Shown here: one piece after another, positions 15,401-22,669 of the stretch
Layout of the letters: each line of letters starts with the position of its first letter
Position numbering within the stretch: the stretch's first letter is position 1
Source of the DNA: JANMZR01 sp031383555
GTDB taxonomy: Bacteria > Bacteroidota > Bacteroidia > Cytophagales > Spirosomataceae
Direction: 5' to 3'
Length of the DNA: 22,669 nt
Assembly: GCA_031383555.1 (NCBI GenBank)
Contig: JANMZR010000241.1
Coordinates: 1 to 22,669, forward strand
Made by a program: the position numbers and the translations under genes
The notes under the pieces: model-generated
Told to the model about the DNA's origin: nothing
What the model saw: only the letters and a program-made list of their open reading frames with translations
Database searches by the model: none

Positions 15401-16933
15401 TCATTTTATTTTATTTTCCAAAATAATTGCATTTAGAAATTGCCTTGATTTAGATAAACTCATTTCTTGCAAATTTTTCCTGTAAAATGAGCCTAAAACA
15501 ATATCCATATCCCCGTCTAAATCCATATCAGCTACATCCATTACCATCCATTTGCCAAATCGTGCTTCTTTGAATGTTGATACATGAAAATTTGAATTAT
15601 TCCCATTATTTTCGAAAAACAAAAATCCTTCATTTGGTTTTTGATTTGGGTCGGTGAAAAAGGAAATTGCAGCAAAGTCCAAATCTCCATCTAAATCAAA
15701 GTCGGCTGCCGTGGCTTTTGAGGCACCAAACATGGGGTAAAAATAGCTTTGCTTGAAATTATTTTTGCCATCATTCATAAAAATTCGAATACCGTGGTAT
15801 TTCTTTAATGAAATAGAAAGATCGGCATTGTCACCATTGGTATAAAGAATATCTTGAAAGCCATCGTTATTAAAGTCAACCAATTCAAAATAGGAGGAGC
15901 CATATACAGGAGGGAATTTTAGAATTGATTTTTCTTCAAATTTACCTTGGCCAATATTTATATAGAAAATAATTTGCTCATTGGCTTGAGCCATTAGCAC
16001 CGCAATATCTGGTAAGCCATCCTTATTCAAATCCTTAATAATTGTATTTCTGGCTCCTGGGTAATTATTTAATACATTTTCCTTTTTGGTTTTTCCATCA
16101 TACCAGACTAATTTACCTAGTTCATTTCCAAAATTGCAAATTATATAATCTTCTATATTATCTTGATTCAGGTCAGCGAAATTGATATGAACAGGCCTTT
16201 GAAGAGAATCTTTGGCTATGACATTACTTTTATTAATAAAATTATATTTACTGAAACTTCCTTTTTTTTGATCGTTAGGGTCCATAATACCCATTGAAAG
16301 GATATTTATGGAATTGTTTTTGAAAGAAATGTCTGAAACTGGACTATTAACTGCAATCGAGTCAATTTCTTTAAAATTTAAATCATATTTTTTTAAGTAG
16401 CTTTTGTTTCCCCTTATTCCAAGATAAACGGTTTTTTCTTTTGTATTAAACTTTACTGCAGTTATTGAAGGTACTTCTTCTTTCAATGAAGGGAGCTTTT
16501 TGAGGTTAAATCCCTTTAAGCCTACAATTGGCTTGCGTTTTTTATCTTGGGGAAGCGGTTTATCTGGCGCATTTTCTATATAAAATTTTACAATTTTTGT
16601 CCAATTCTCTTTTGCAATCAATGGTTCATCTGGATATATTCCCGAATTGGCAATTGTAAGTATTTCATCGTTTTGCAGCCCACCAAATAGCTTAAAGGCA
16701 TCCTCCTCAAGTCCAAGGCGAGCATACATTTTAGGAAGCACGCCGTTTTCCCAAGTTGCTTTATCTAATAAACTGGGCTCAGGAAATAAATGACATGACC
16801 CACAGTAGCTTTGGGCTAGTTCTTTACCAGAAAGATTGGAAGGCTTAAATACTTGCTTTTTTTCTTCTTTATTAAACTTGCTACAGGAACAGTAAACAAT
16901 CAAAAAGAATGATAATTGTACTAATTTTTTCAT
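15401..16933 (-). CDS. lipoprotein with c-type haem motif and FG-GAP/VCBS repeats
   Basis: A 510-residue exported protein. The frame extends to a TTG at 16942, but the ATG at 16933 starts a clean signal peptide (MKKLVQLSFFLIVYCSC) with C17 as the likely acylated cysteine. Residues about 36-125 resemble a small cytochrome c domain: YCGSCH (C44, C47, H48) binds haem covalently, followed by LFPEPSLLDKATWENGVLPK and M69, a possible distal ligand. From about residue 245 there are at least five FG-GAP/VCBS calcium-loop repeats: FADLNQDNIEDY, IKDLNKDGLPDI, LVDFNNDGFQDI, AADFDLDGDLDF and VADMDLDGDMDI, consistent with a beta-propeller. Such proteins occur near Bacteroidota sugar-oxidation and SusCD genes. 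Electron transfer to or from a periplasmic sugar dehydrogenase is conceivable but not shown; no dehydrogenase lies in the window. It sits between the two SusCD pairs. Confidence 0.87.
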   Translation of the reverse strand: MKKLVQLSFFLIVYCSCSKFNKEEKKQVFKPSNLSGKELAQSYCGSCHLFPEPSLLDKATWENGVLPKMYARLGLEEDAFKLFGGLQNDEILTIANSGIYPDEPLIAKENWTKIVKFYIENAPDKPLPQDKKRKPIVGLKGFNLKKLPSLKEEVPSITAVKFNTKEKTVYLGIRGNKSYLKKYDLNFKEIDSIAVNSPVSDISFKNNSINILSMGIMDPNDQKKGSFSKYNFINKSNVIAKDSLQRPVHINFADLNQDNIEDYIICNFGNELGKLVWYDGKTKKENVLNNYPGARNTIIKDLNKDGLPDIAVLMAQANEQIIFYINIGQGKFEEKSILKFPPVYGSSYFELVDFNNDGFQDILYTNGDNADLSISLKKYHGIRIFMNDGKNNFKQSYFYPMFGASKATAADFDLDGDLDFAAISFFTDPNQKPNEGFLFFENNGNNSNFHVSTFKEARFGKWMVMDVADMDLDGDMDIVLGSFYRKNLQEMSLSKSRQFLNAIILENKIK

Positions 16934-17069
16934 ATTTACCAAAATAGCAAAAAAATGTTTTAAAAATCAAATATTGATCAATCAGGGCTGATTATTGCAT
17001 TATTTTGATAGTTATTGCCCTGACAAAATTTCTGATTCATATTTTTTTTTGCCGTTTAAGAAAAAAATT

Positions 17070-17096
17070 CAAAAATATCCATTTTTGTTTCATCAA
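17070..17096 (-). promoter_or_regulatory. candidate promoter for the haem/FG-GAP lipoprotein gene
   Basis: Read on the minus strand, TTG (17096-17094), 16 bp, then TATTTTTG (17077-17070) fit the Bacteroidota -33/-7 pattern, with an exact TAnnTTTG box and a slightly short spacer. Transcription would begin near 17063, leaving a leader of about 130 nt before the ATG at 16933. The AT-rich context makes chance matches likely. Confidence 0.35.
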
Positions 17097-17125
17097 CTAT
17101 AGAAGGTCTATTATTTTTATAATTA

Positions 17126-17147
17126 CTCATAATATGTTGTTTATGAG
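17126..17147. promoter_or_regulatory. operator-like inverted repeat over the -33 element
   Basis: CTCATAA (17126-17132) and TTATGAG (17141-17147) form a perfect 7-bp inverted repeat with an 8-bp spacer that contains the TTG of the candidate -33 element (17137-17139). A dimeric regulator bound here would cover the -33 region. Confidence 0.4.
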
Positions 17148-17170
17148 ACATATAAGAAAATGTAATTTTG
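17137..17170 (+). promoter_or_regulatory. candidate promoter of the second SusC/SusD operon
   Basis: TTG (17137-17139), 23 bp, then TAATTTTG (17163-17170) match the Bacteroidota -33 TTG and -7 TAnnTTTG pattern, with the spacer at the long end. Transcription would start near 17177, giving a leader of about 205 nt before the ATG at 17382. Confidence 0.4.
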
Positions 17171-17381
17171 GTTAACCACTAATAATGGTTTGATAAACTA
17201 GCTTATTCTATTGATAGTCTATCATTTTTATAGGATTTATTTGGAAAAAATTAATATTGTTACTAAATTTAAAGTGATTTTAAATGGATTCATTTATTTT
17301 GATTAGAAAATTTGTAATTTTCTTATAAAGAACGAACCCAAATATAAATATTTTTTTAAATCTCTTTAACATACAAAACAA

Positions 17382-20300
17382 ATGAAAAAAAATTACTCAT
17401 TCCTTCGCAGGAATTTGGGTTTTATTGCTGCATTTTGGTTTTTATCGACTGCTGCGATGGCTCAAAAAACTGTAACAGGTAAAATCTCAGATGGCTCCAA
17501 TGGTATTCCAGGGGCAAGTATTACTGTAAAAGGTACCACAATTGGTAAAATTACAGATGCCAATGGAACCTTTGCGTTGGATGTTCCAAAAAGTAGTAAC
17601 GTATTGGTAATAAGCTCAATAGGCTTTAAAACCCAAGAAGTGAACATTGGTAATCAAACAATTATTAATGTATCACTTTCTGAAGATGCAGGCTCATTAG
17701 AAGAAGTAGTTGTAACAGGTTATGCTTCTCAGGAAAGGAAAAACATAACTGGCTCTGTTGCAGTTATTGACACTAAAGACATGTTGAAAATTCCAGCCTC
17801 AAACATTGCGGATCAATTGCAAGGTAAGGTAGCTGGTGTGCAAATGAGCACCTCAGGCGACCCAGGCTCTTCAGCTTTTGTACGTATACGTGGTATTGGC
17901 ACTATCAATAACAACGAGCCATTATATGTAATTGACGGTGTGCCTGTACAAAACGAGTCGAATATCAACTTCCTAAACCCTAACGATATTGAATCGATGC
18001 AGGTTTTGAAGGATGCGGCTTCGGCTTCAATTTATGGTTCTCGAGCTGCCAATGGTGTAATAGTGATTACCACTAAAAAAGGTAAAGGGGGTACTTCAAA
18101 ATTGAATATTGATATTTTCCATAGCTTTGCTTCAGCCTCAAAAGTACCTGAGATGTTGAATCCTAAAGAATTTTTAGAGGTGCAACAAAAATTAGCTGCT
18201 GGTCAAGGAATCGATTTTACTTCGAATATTTACATTAAAAATGGCTCAACTTGGGGCTTTCCAGATTTTGCTGTGCGTGGTTTAGGTGGTTTTAAAGCTG
18301 GCGACCCAGCTGTTGACCCGGCCAAATATTATTTAAACACTGATCCTACCTCTGGAGGAGCTGGAGATTATTTGATTTCTAAAACTAACCCTGCTGGCAC
18401 CAACTGGTTTAAAGAGGTATTTAAGCCTTCCCAATCAACAAGTTATCAAATTTCTGGTTCAACTGGTACCGAAAAAGGAAATTTCTTCTTTTCAGGCAAC
18501 TATTATGACCAAAAAGGTATCATGATATTCAATGAATACAAAAGATACCAAGCTCGTGTAAATGGAGTATATAATGTTAAAAAGAATTTAAGAATAGGTG
18601 AAAACCTAAATGTGGCCTATCAAACTACAAGAGGTGGGCAAGGAAATCCAAATGAAGCTTCACCTTTAATTGGAACTTATGGTATTCCTCAATTAGTATC
18701 TGTATATGATATTGCTGGTAATTTTGCTAGCCCAGCTAACTTTAATTCAAATGTGGCTAATCCAGTTGCTCAGCAAGCACGTTCAGCCAATTATTCAGGT
18801 CATAGCTTTAGAGTTACTGGTAATGTTTATGGCGAAATTGATGTTTTACCTTATTTAACCTATAAAACTAGTTTTGGTTTAGATTATGGTTCTGGCCCTT
18901 CACAAGGCTATGGAGCAAGGTGCTACGAATGTACTGAAGGAAATACCAATCCAAATTCACTTTCAAATAATTTTTATTTAAATAGAAACTGGGTTTCATT
19001 CAATACTTTAAGCTTTAATAAATCATTTGGCTCTCATAATGTAACCGCCTTAGCAGGTATTGAATCAAAAAAGAACTATTATGAAGGTTTTAATGCAGGT
19101 GGTTCTCAATTAGACTTTGATGCGGTAAATTATAGAGTATTGGGTAATGTAAATCCAAAAACTTATTATATAGGTTCTTATCGTGGTGAAAACAGAACTA
19201 CCTCTCAATTTGTTCAAGCTGGCTATAATTATGATGGGAAATATTTGATTTCTGGTACAGTTCGTCGGGATGGTTCTTCAAGATTTTTAAATAACCAATA
19301 TGGTATATTTCCAGCTGGTAGTGTTGGCTGGAGAATTTCATCTGAGCCATTTATGAAAGACCTTTCTTTTGTGAATAATTTGAAATTGAGAGCTTCCTAT
19401 GGTGTATTAGGAAATAATGAGGTGGGTGATTATGCTGGCTTTAGTAATTATAATACTAATCCTGGTACTGCCAATTATGATATCACTGGTACTGGAAATA
19501 GCACTAAAACTGGTTTCGAGCAAACTTCTACGGGAAATCCGGATTTGAAATGGGAATCGACAGCAGTAACCAATATTGGTATTGATGCAACCATATTCAA
19601 AAATTTGGATTTTACATTGGAATGGTACACTAGATTAACAACAGATATGATTTATGGGGTAGAATTGCCTCTTGAATTAGGTGCAGTGGGTCGCCAAGCC
19701 CAAAATATAGGCTCAATGAAAAATGTGGGTATTGATGCGCAAGTGAACTATCGTGGTACTATTTCAAATAGTTTGAAATATACAGTTGGTCTTACTGGTT
19801 CAACTTATACCAATACAGTGCAAAACCTTGAAGCTAATTCAGCTACATTTATCCGTTCGGCAGGAAGTAGAATTGGTGATATCACAAAAACAGCTAATGG
19901 CTTTGCAATATCTCAATACTATGGTTATGTGGCCGATGGTATCTGGAAGTCGCAGAGTGATATTGATAAAACTTTGTTCTTAGATAAAGGTGAGGCCAAA
20001 GTAGGTCGTATGAAATATAGGGATTTGAACGGCGATGGTAAAATATCTGATGCTGATGAAACTTATATTGGTAGCCCAATTCCTAAGTTTATGCTAGGTG
20101 TTAATTTAAGCGCTACCTATAAAAACTTGGATTTCAATGCATTTGTTAATGGGGTGTATGGCAATAAAATATTTAATTTCACGAAATATTTTACTGATTT
20201 CAATGGTTTCCAACGTAATAGATCTAAAAACTTTTTGTATGAGGCAGGTAAAACACAACCTGTTATTGATGGTGGTGACAACTATAGCTCACAAAGAAAT

Positions 20301-20585
20301 AGCTTCTATGTTGAAGATGGATCATATACCCGTTTGAAAACAGTTCAATTGGGTTATACTTTAACACCAAGTATGTCAAGCAAATTAGGTCTTGGAAAAT
20401 GCAGAATATATGTTCAAGGCATGAATTTGCTTACTTTGACTAAATACTCTGGTACTGATCCTGATGTAACTATTCAAAATATTACAGAAGGTTACAACTC
20501 ACAAAGAGACCTTTCATTGGGTGTTGACTTTGGTAGAATTCCGCTTTCACGCCAAGTAGTATTGGGTGCAAATATTGAATTTTAA
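17382..20585 (+). CDS. SusC/RagA-family TonB-linked outer-membrane transporter (pair 2)
   Basis: A 1067-residue outer-membrane transporter with a signal peptide (cleavage near STAAMA-Q, residue 27/28). A carboxypeptidase-regulatory-like domain follows (about 30-100; VTGKISDGSNGIPGASITV), then the EEVVVTGY segment (107-114) and the plug (about 118-235) with DQLQGKVAGVQ, VRIRGIG, EPLYVIDGVPV and ASIYGSRAANGVI. The barrel ends in VVLGANIEF. A calcium-loop-like DLNGDGKISDAD lies at residue 881 onward, at the same place as in the first SusC. A CYEC pair (C514, C517) in a predicted loop may form a disulfide and is not seen in the first SusC. It is followed after 63 bp by its SusD partner, with a G/C-rich hairpin in the gap. 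There is no STN domain, so regulation by an ECF sigma/anti-sigma relay is unlikely. The start is preceded by an A-rich leader. Confidence 0.95.
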   Translation: MKKNYSFLRRNLGFIAAFWFLSTAAMAQKTVTGKISDGSNGIPGASITVKGTTIGKITDANGTFALDVPKSSNVLVISSIGFKTQEVNIGNQTIINVSLSEDAGSLEEVVVTGYASQERKNITGSVAVIDTKDMLKIPASNIADQLQGKVAGVQMSTSGDPGSSAFVRIRGIGTINNNEPLYVIDGVPVQNESNINFLNPNDIESMQVLKDAASASIYGSRAANGVIVITTKKGKGGTSKLNIDIFHSFASASKVPEMLNPKEFLEVQQKLAAGQGIDFTSNIYIKNGSTWGFPDFAVRGLGGFKAGDPAVDPAKYYLNTDPTSGGAGDYLISKTNPAGTNWFKEVFKPSQSTSYQISGSTGTEKGNFFFSGNYYDQKGIMIFNEYKRYQARVNGVYNVKKNLRIGENLNVAYQTTRGGQGNPNEASPLIGTYGIPQLVSVYDIAGNFASPANFNSNVANPVAQQARSANYSGHSFRVTGNVYGEIDVLPYLTYKTSFGLDYGSGPSQGYGARCYECTEGNTNPNSLSNNFYLNRNWVSFNTLSFNKSFGSHNVTALAGIESKKNYYEGFNAGGSQLDFDAVNYRVLGNVNPKTYYIGSYRGENRTTSQFVQAGYNYDGKYLISGTVRRDGSSRFLNNQYGIFPAGSVGWRISSEPFMKDLSFVNNLKLRASYGVLGNNEVGDYAGFSNYNTNPGTANYDITGTGNSTKTGFEQTSTGNPDLKWESTAVTNIGIDATIFKNLDFTLEWYTRLTTDMIYGVELPLELGAVGRQAQNIGSMKNVGIDAQVNYRGTISNSLKYTVGLTGSTYTNTVQNLEANSATFIRSAGSRIGDITKTANGFAISQYYGYVADGIWKSQSDIDKTLFLDKGEAKVGRMKYRDLNGDGKISDADETYIGSPIPKFMLGVNLSATYKNLDFNAFVNGVYGNKIFNFTKYFTDFNGFQRNRSKNFLYEAGKTQPVIDGGDNYSSQRNSFYVEDGSYTRLKTVQLGYTLTPSMSSKLGLGKCRIYVQGMNLLTLTKYSGTDPDVTIQNITEGYNSQRDLSLGVDFGRIPLSRQVVLGANIEF

Positions 20586-20594
20586 TAACCCCTA

Positions 20595-20608
20595 CCCCCC
20601 GAAGGGGG
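20595..20608. repeat. C5/G5 hairpin between SusC and SusD of pair 2
   Basis: CCCCC (20595-20599), loop CGAA, GGGGG (20604-20608), followed by AATTAAGG. In the transcript this makes a very stable tetraloop hairpin 10 nt after the SusC stop. No U-tract follows, so it is not a full terminator. It may protect the SusC message or reduce read-through into SusD. It resembles the element at 6852-6872 in opposite orientation, suggesting a dispersed repeat family. Confidence 0.6.
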
Positions 20609-20648
20609 AATTAAGGATAAATAATTTTAAAAAAAAATATTTAACAAA

Positions 20649-22364
20649 ATGAAAAATAAAAAAGTAATCTTATCAATTGCCCTGCTTTTAGGTATTGCAA
20701 TTAGTTGTAAAGATTCGTTTTTGGATACCCTTCCAAACGGATCTGTTACGGCTCCACTATTATCTGCTTCATCAAAAGGAGCGGAGTCATTATTAATATC
20801 AGCCTATTCAAATATGGACGGCTTTTCAGGTTGGGACAACGGTAACCCTTGGGGTGGTGCTGCTTCCAACTGGACTTTTGGAAGTATAGCCGGTGGCGAT
20901 GCCTATAAAGGTTCTGAAGCGGGTGATCAGCCAGATATTACCCCAATCGAAAAGCATACTGTTGATGGTAATAACCCTTATTTGGAAGGCAAGTACCGCA
21001 ATTATTATGATGGCATTTCTCGTACAAACCAAGCATTAGAGGTGTTTAATGAGCTTAAAGATATTTCTGCTGCTTTAAAAACTACAAGAACTGCTGAAAT
21101 TAAATTTCTGCGTGGTTTTTACCATTTGGAAGTGTACAAAATTTTCAGAAATGTACCTTATATCGATGAAACGCTGAAAGATGTTAGAGTAGGTAATGCG
21201 GTAGATATTATGCCAAAAATACAAGCTGACTTAAAGTTTGCTGCAGATAATTTGCCAGTAAATCAAACAGAAGTAGGCCGTGTTACAAAGGGAGCTGCTC
21301 AAACTATGCTTGCTCACACTTATATGTGGCAAAAGAAATATGCCGAGGCAAAAGCTTTATATGATGCAGTAATTAATTCTGGTAAATATGATTTAGTGCC
21401 AAAATATAGCGATAACTTCGATGCTTCAACTCGTAATAATAAAGAGTCGGTATTAGAAGTACAGCAATCCGTCAATGATGGTACAACTGACAATGGTAAC
21501 AATGGTGATGTATTGAACTTCCCATACAATGGTGGCCCAGCAGGCTGCTGTGGCTTCCACCAGCCTTCACAAAACTTAGTGAATGCTTTCCGTGTTGATG
21601 CGGATGGATTGCCTTTCCTAGATACCTATAATAATGTTGATGTGAAAAATGACTACAATATCAAGTCAGCTGATCCATTTGTAACTGAGACAGCCCCATT
21701 AGATCCTCGTTTGGATCGTACTGTTGGCCGCCGTGGTATTCCTTATCGTGATTGGGGCAAGCACCCTGGTGCTATTTGGATCCGTGACCAGTCTTATGGT
21801 GGGCCTTATGCGCCAATAAAAAATACACATAGTCAAGCACAGCAAAAAGCTGGGGTACTTACTTCCGCTTCGGGTTGGACTTCGGGTTATAATGCCAACA
21901 ATTTACGTATAATACGTTTTGCAGATGTACTCTTACAAGCAGCTGAAGCTGAAGTGGAGTTGGGTAACTTGGAGGCTGCTCGTAAATTGGTAAATAGAAT
22001 ACGTAAGCGTGCTGCTAATGCCGAAGACTTTGTAATGGATGGTGATAAACCTGCTGCTAACTATAAAGTTTCAGAATATACTGCTGCATGGACTGATAAG
22101 GCCGTTGCAACAAAGGCAGTTCGTTTTGAGCGCCGTATCGAATTGGGTATGGAAGGCCACCGATTCTTTGACTTGGTTCGTTGGGGTGTTGCGGCAACTG
22201 AAAGGAATGCTTATTTTGCTTCTGAATCAAAAAAACGTCAATATTTGAGTGGCTCAACTTTTGTAGCTGGGAAAAATGAGATATTCCCTTTGCCGAATAA
22301 AGCAATCACACAATCGGCTAATGAAAAAGGCCCGACTTTGAAACAAAATCCTGGGTATAATTAA
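20649..22364 (+). CDS. SusD/RagB-family outer-membrane lipoprotein (pair 2)
   Basis: A 571-residue SusD-like lipoprotein. The signal peptide ends in GIAISC with the acylated C20, then KDSFLDTLPNGSVT. Family elements are RTNQALEVFNELKD, RTAEIKFLRGFYHLEVYK, GAAQTMLAHTYMWQKKYAEA, IRFADVLLQAAEAEVELG, VRFERRIELGMEGHRFFDLV and the end TLKQNPGYN. It shares with the first SusD the vicinal cysteines (C300-C301, CCGFHQPS), the LDPRLDRTVGRRGIPY block and the C-terminal block; in a 42-residue stretch around FFDLVRWG I count 33 identical residues, so the two are clear paralogues. It should act as the lid of the SusC encoded 63 bp upstream. A strong hairpin terminator follows about 120 bp after the stop. 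The substrate is unknown. Confidence 0.95.
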   Translation: MKNKKVILSIALLLGIAISCKDSFLDTLPNGSVTAPLLSASSKGAESLLISAYSNMDGFSGWDNGNPWGGAASNWTFGSIAGGDAYKGSEAGDQPDITPIEKHTVDGNNPYLEGKYRNYYDGISRTNQALEVFNELKDISAALKTTRTAEIKFLRGFYHLEVYKIFRNVPYIDETLKDVRVGNAVDIMPKIQADLKFAADNLPVNQTEVGRVTKGAAQTMLAHTYMWQKKYAEAKALYDAVINSGKYDLVPKYSDNFDASTRNNKESVLEVQQSVNDGTTDNGNNGDVLNFPYNGGPAGCCGFHQPSQNLVNAFRVDADGLPFLDTYNNVDVKNDYNIKSADPFVTETAPLDPRLDRTVGRRGIPYRDWGKHPGAIWIRDQSYGGPYAPIKNTHSQAQQKAGVLTSASGWTSGYNANNLRIIRFADVLLQAAEAEVELGNLEAARKLVNRIRKRAANAEDFVMDGDKPAANYKVSEYTAAWTDKAVATKAVRFERRIELGMEGHRFFDLVRWGVAATERNAYFASESKKRQYLSGSTFVAGKNEIFPLPNKAITQSANEKGPTLKQNPGYN

Positions 22365-22486
22365 TATTTATTTTGGGCAAAAAAGTTCAATTTTTAATTA
22401 ATATAACCATTCCCAAAATAAATATTAAAATAAAACTTCCTAGTTTTGAGAATATTTTATTTTGATTTACAATGGGTATTATTCTT

Positions 22487-22524
22487 ACAAAAGGCTGTCA
22501 AATAAGACGGCCTTTTGTATTTTT
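22487..22524 (+). terminator. intrinsic terminator of the second SusC/SusD operon
   Basis: ACAAAAGGCTGTC (22487-22499), loop AAATAA, then GACGGCCTTTTGT (22506-22518) form a 13-bp stem with one G-U pair, followed by ATTTTT. The A-rich left arm may also allow some activity on the minus strand. Confidence 0.85.
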
Positions 22525-22635
22525 ACTTTACAAAAAAAAATGCTTTTGCCCTACTAAGTTTTTCATGCAAAATATAACCTCTTTCCTTTTTTCTAAATTT
22601 ATTTCTTTAAACCTTAATTCAATTTTCTCAAGGTT
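22525..22635. other. non-coding tail of the window
   Basis: An AT-rich stretch after the terminator. I see no frame with gene-like composition and no clear promoter. With the terminator and the heptad repeat it completes the 305 bp after the last gene. Confidence 0.4.
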
Positions 22636-22669
22636 ATCTCTAATCTCTAATCTAGAATCTAAAATCTCA
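22636..22669. repeat. tandem heptanucleotide repeat (ATCTnnA), cut by the window edge
   Basis: Consecutive units ATCTCTA (22636-22642), ATCTCTA (22643-22649), ATCTAGA (22650-22656), ATCTAAA (22657-22663) and a partial ATCTCA (22664-22669) keep a strict 7-bp period to the edge. The core ATCT is constant and the last three bases vary. The true length is unknown because the window ends here. Confidence 0.7.

Larger units (their letters stand above)
17106..17232 (+). repeat. 16-bp direct repeat pair flanking the candidate SusC promoter
   Basis: GTCTATTATTTTTATA (17106-17121) and GTCTATCATTTTTATA (17217-17232) differ at one base and lie 111 bp apart, start to start. The first lies upstream of the candidate -33 element and the second downstream of the expected transcription start. 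A pair of like-oriented sites around a promoter fits a DNA-looping or dual-site regulator, possibly of the LytTR type; this is inference. Confidence 0.45.
16934..17381. other. divergent regulatory region between the haem/FG-GAP lipoprotein and the second SusC
   Basis: A 448-bp gap, strongly AT-rich, with no coding frame. It must hold the promoters for both directions. Visible elements, listed separately, are a candidate promoter on each strand, an inverted repeat over the plus-strand -33 element, and a 16-bp direct repeat flanking that promoter. TATAAATATTT at 17343-17353 lies just before the SusC start, and the same word in the sense orientation occurs twice upstream of the first SusC. Confidence 0.5.

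Noticed and set aside
1..22669. Search by eye for CRISPR arrays, tRNA/rRNA genes, insertion sequences, phage genes or integrases
   Set aside because: No regular spacer-repeat pattern, cloverleaf, transposase motif or attachment-site pair was seen.

Overview
The window comes from an AT-rich member of the Bacteroidota, most likely an environmental Cytophagales-type bacterium (a genus-level call is not possible). Evidence: two SusC/SusD nutrient-uptake pairs, a Reg_prop/Y_Y_Y sensor kinase with a LytTR response regulator, a secreted 'cell-surface' protein with a C1q-like tail, start codons preceded by A-rich leaders rather than strong Shine-Dalgarno sites, and a few TAnnTTTG-type promoter boxes. 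I see no tRNA, rRNA, CRISPR array, transposase or phage gene.

Layout. (1) Positions 1-5031 are a minus-strand block. In transcription order: a secreted hypothetical protein, a C1q-domain surface protein, a stand-alone LytTR DNA-binding protein, and a tight three-gene unit (DUF3592 membrane protein, lipoprotein of unknown function, and a CPBP-family intramembrane protease cut by the left window edge; this last gene has no stop inside the window). (2) Positions 5490-9891 are on the plus strand: a small DUF3592-like protein, then a translationally coupled LytTR response regulator and Reg_prop histidine kinase. (3) Positions 10011-16933 are on the minus strand: a lipoprotein with a haem-binding CxxCH segment and FG-GAP/VCBS repeats, then a SusC and a SusD. 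(4) Positions 17382-22364 are on the plus strand: a second, paralogous SusC/SusD pair. A perfect bidirectional terminator separates the kinase from the first SusD, and a strong terminator follows the second SusD.

How it may work together (inference). The two SusCD pairs face away from each other with the cytochrome/FG-GAP lipoprotein between them, and no glycoside hydrolase, polysaccharide lyase or ECF sigma/anti-sigma gene is present. The locus therefore looks like two paralogous outer-membrane uptake complexes for related ligands, with the haem lipoprotein as a possible periplasmic partner. The nearby two-component pair is a candidate regulator, but nothing in the sequence proves this link. 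The best leads for something new are the operator-like structure in the 448-bp divergent intergenic region (16934-17381), the conserved vicinal-cysteine SusD pair with its haem-lipoprotein neighbour, and repeat-like DNA that has become the signal-peptide region of the sensor kinase.
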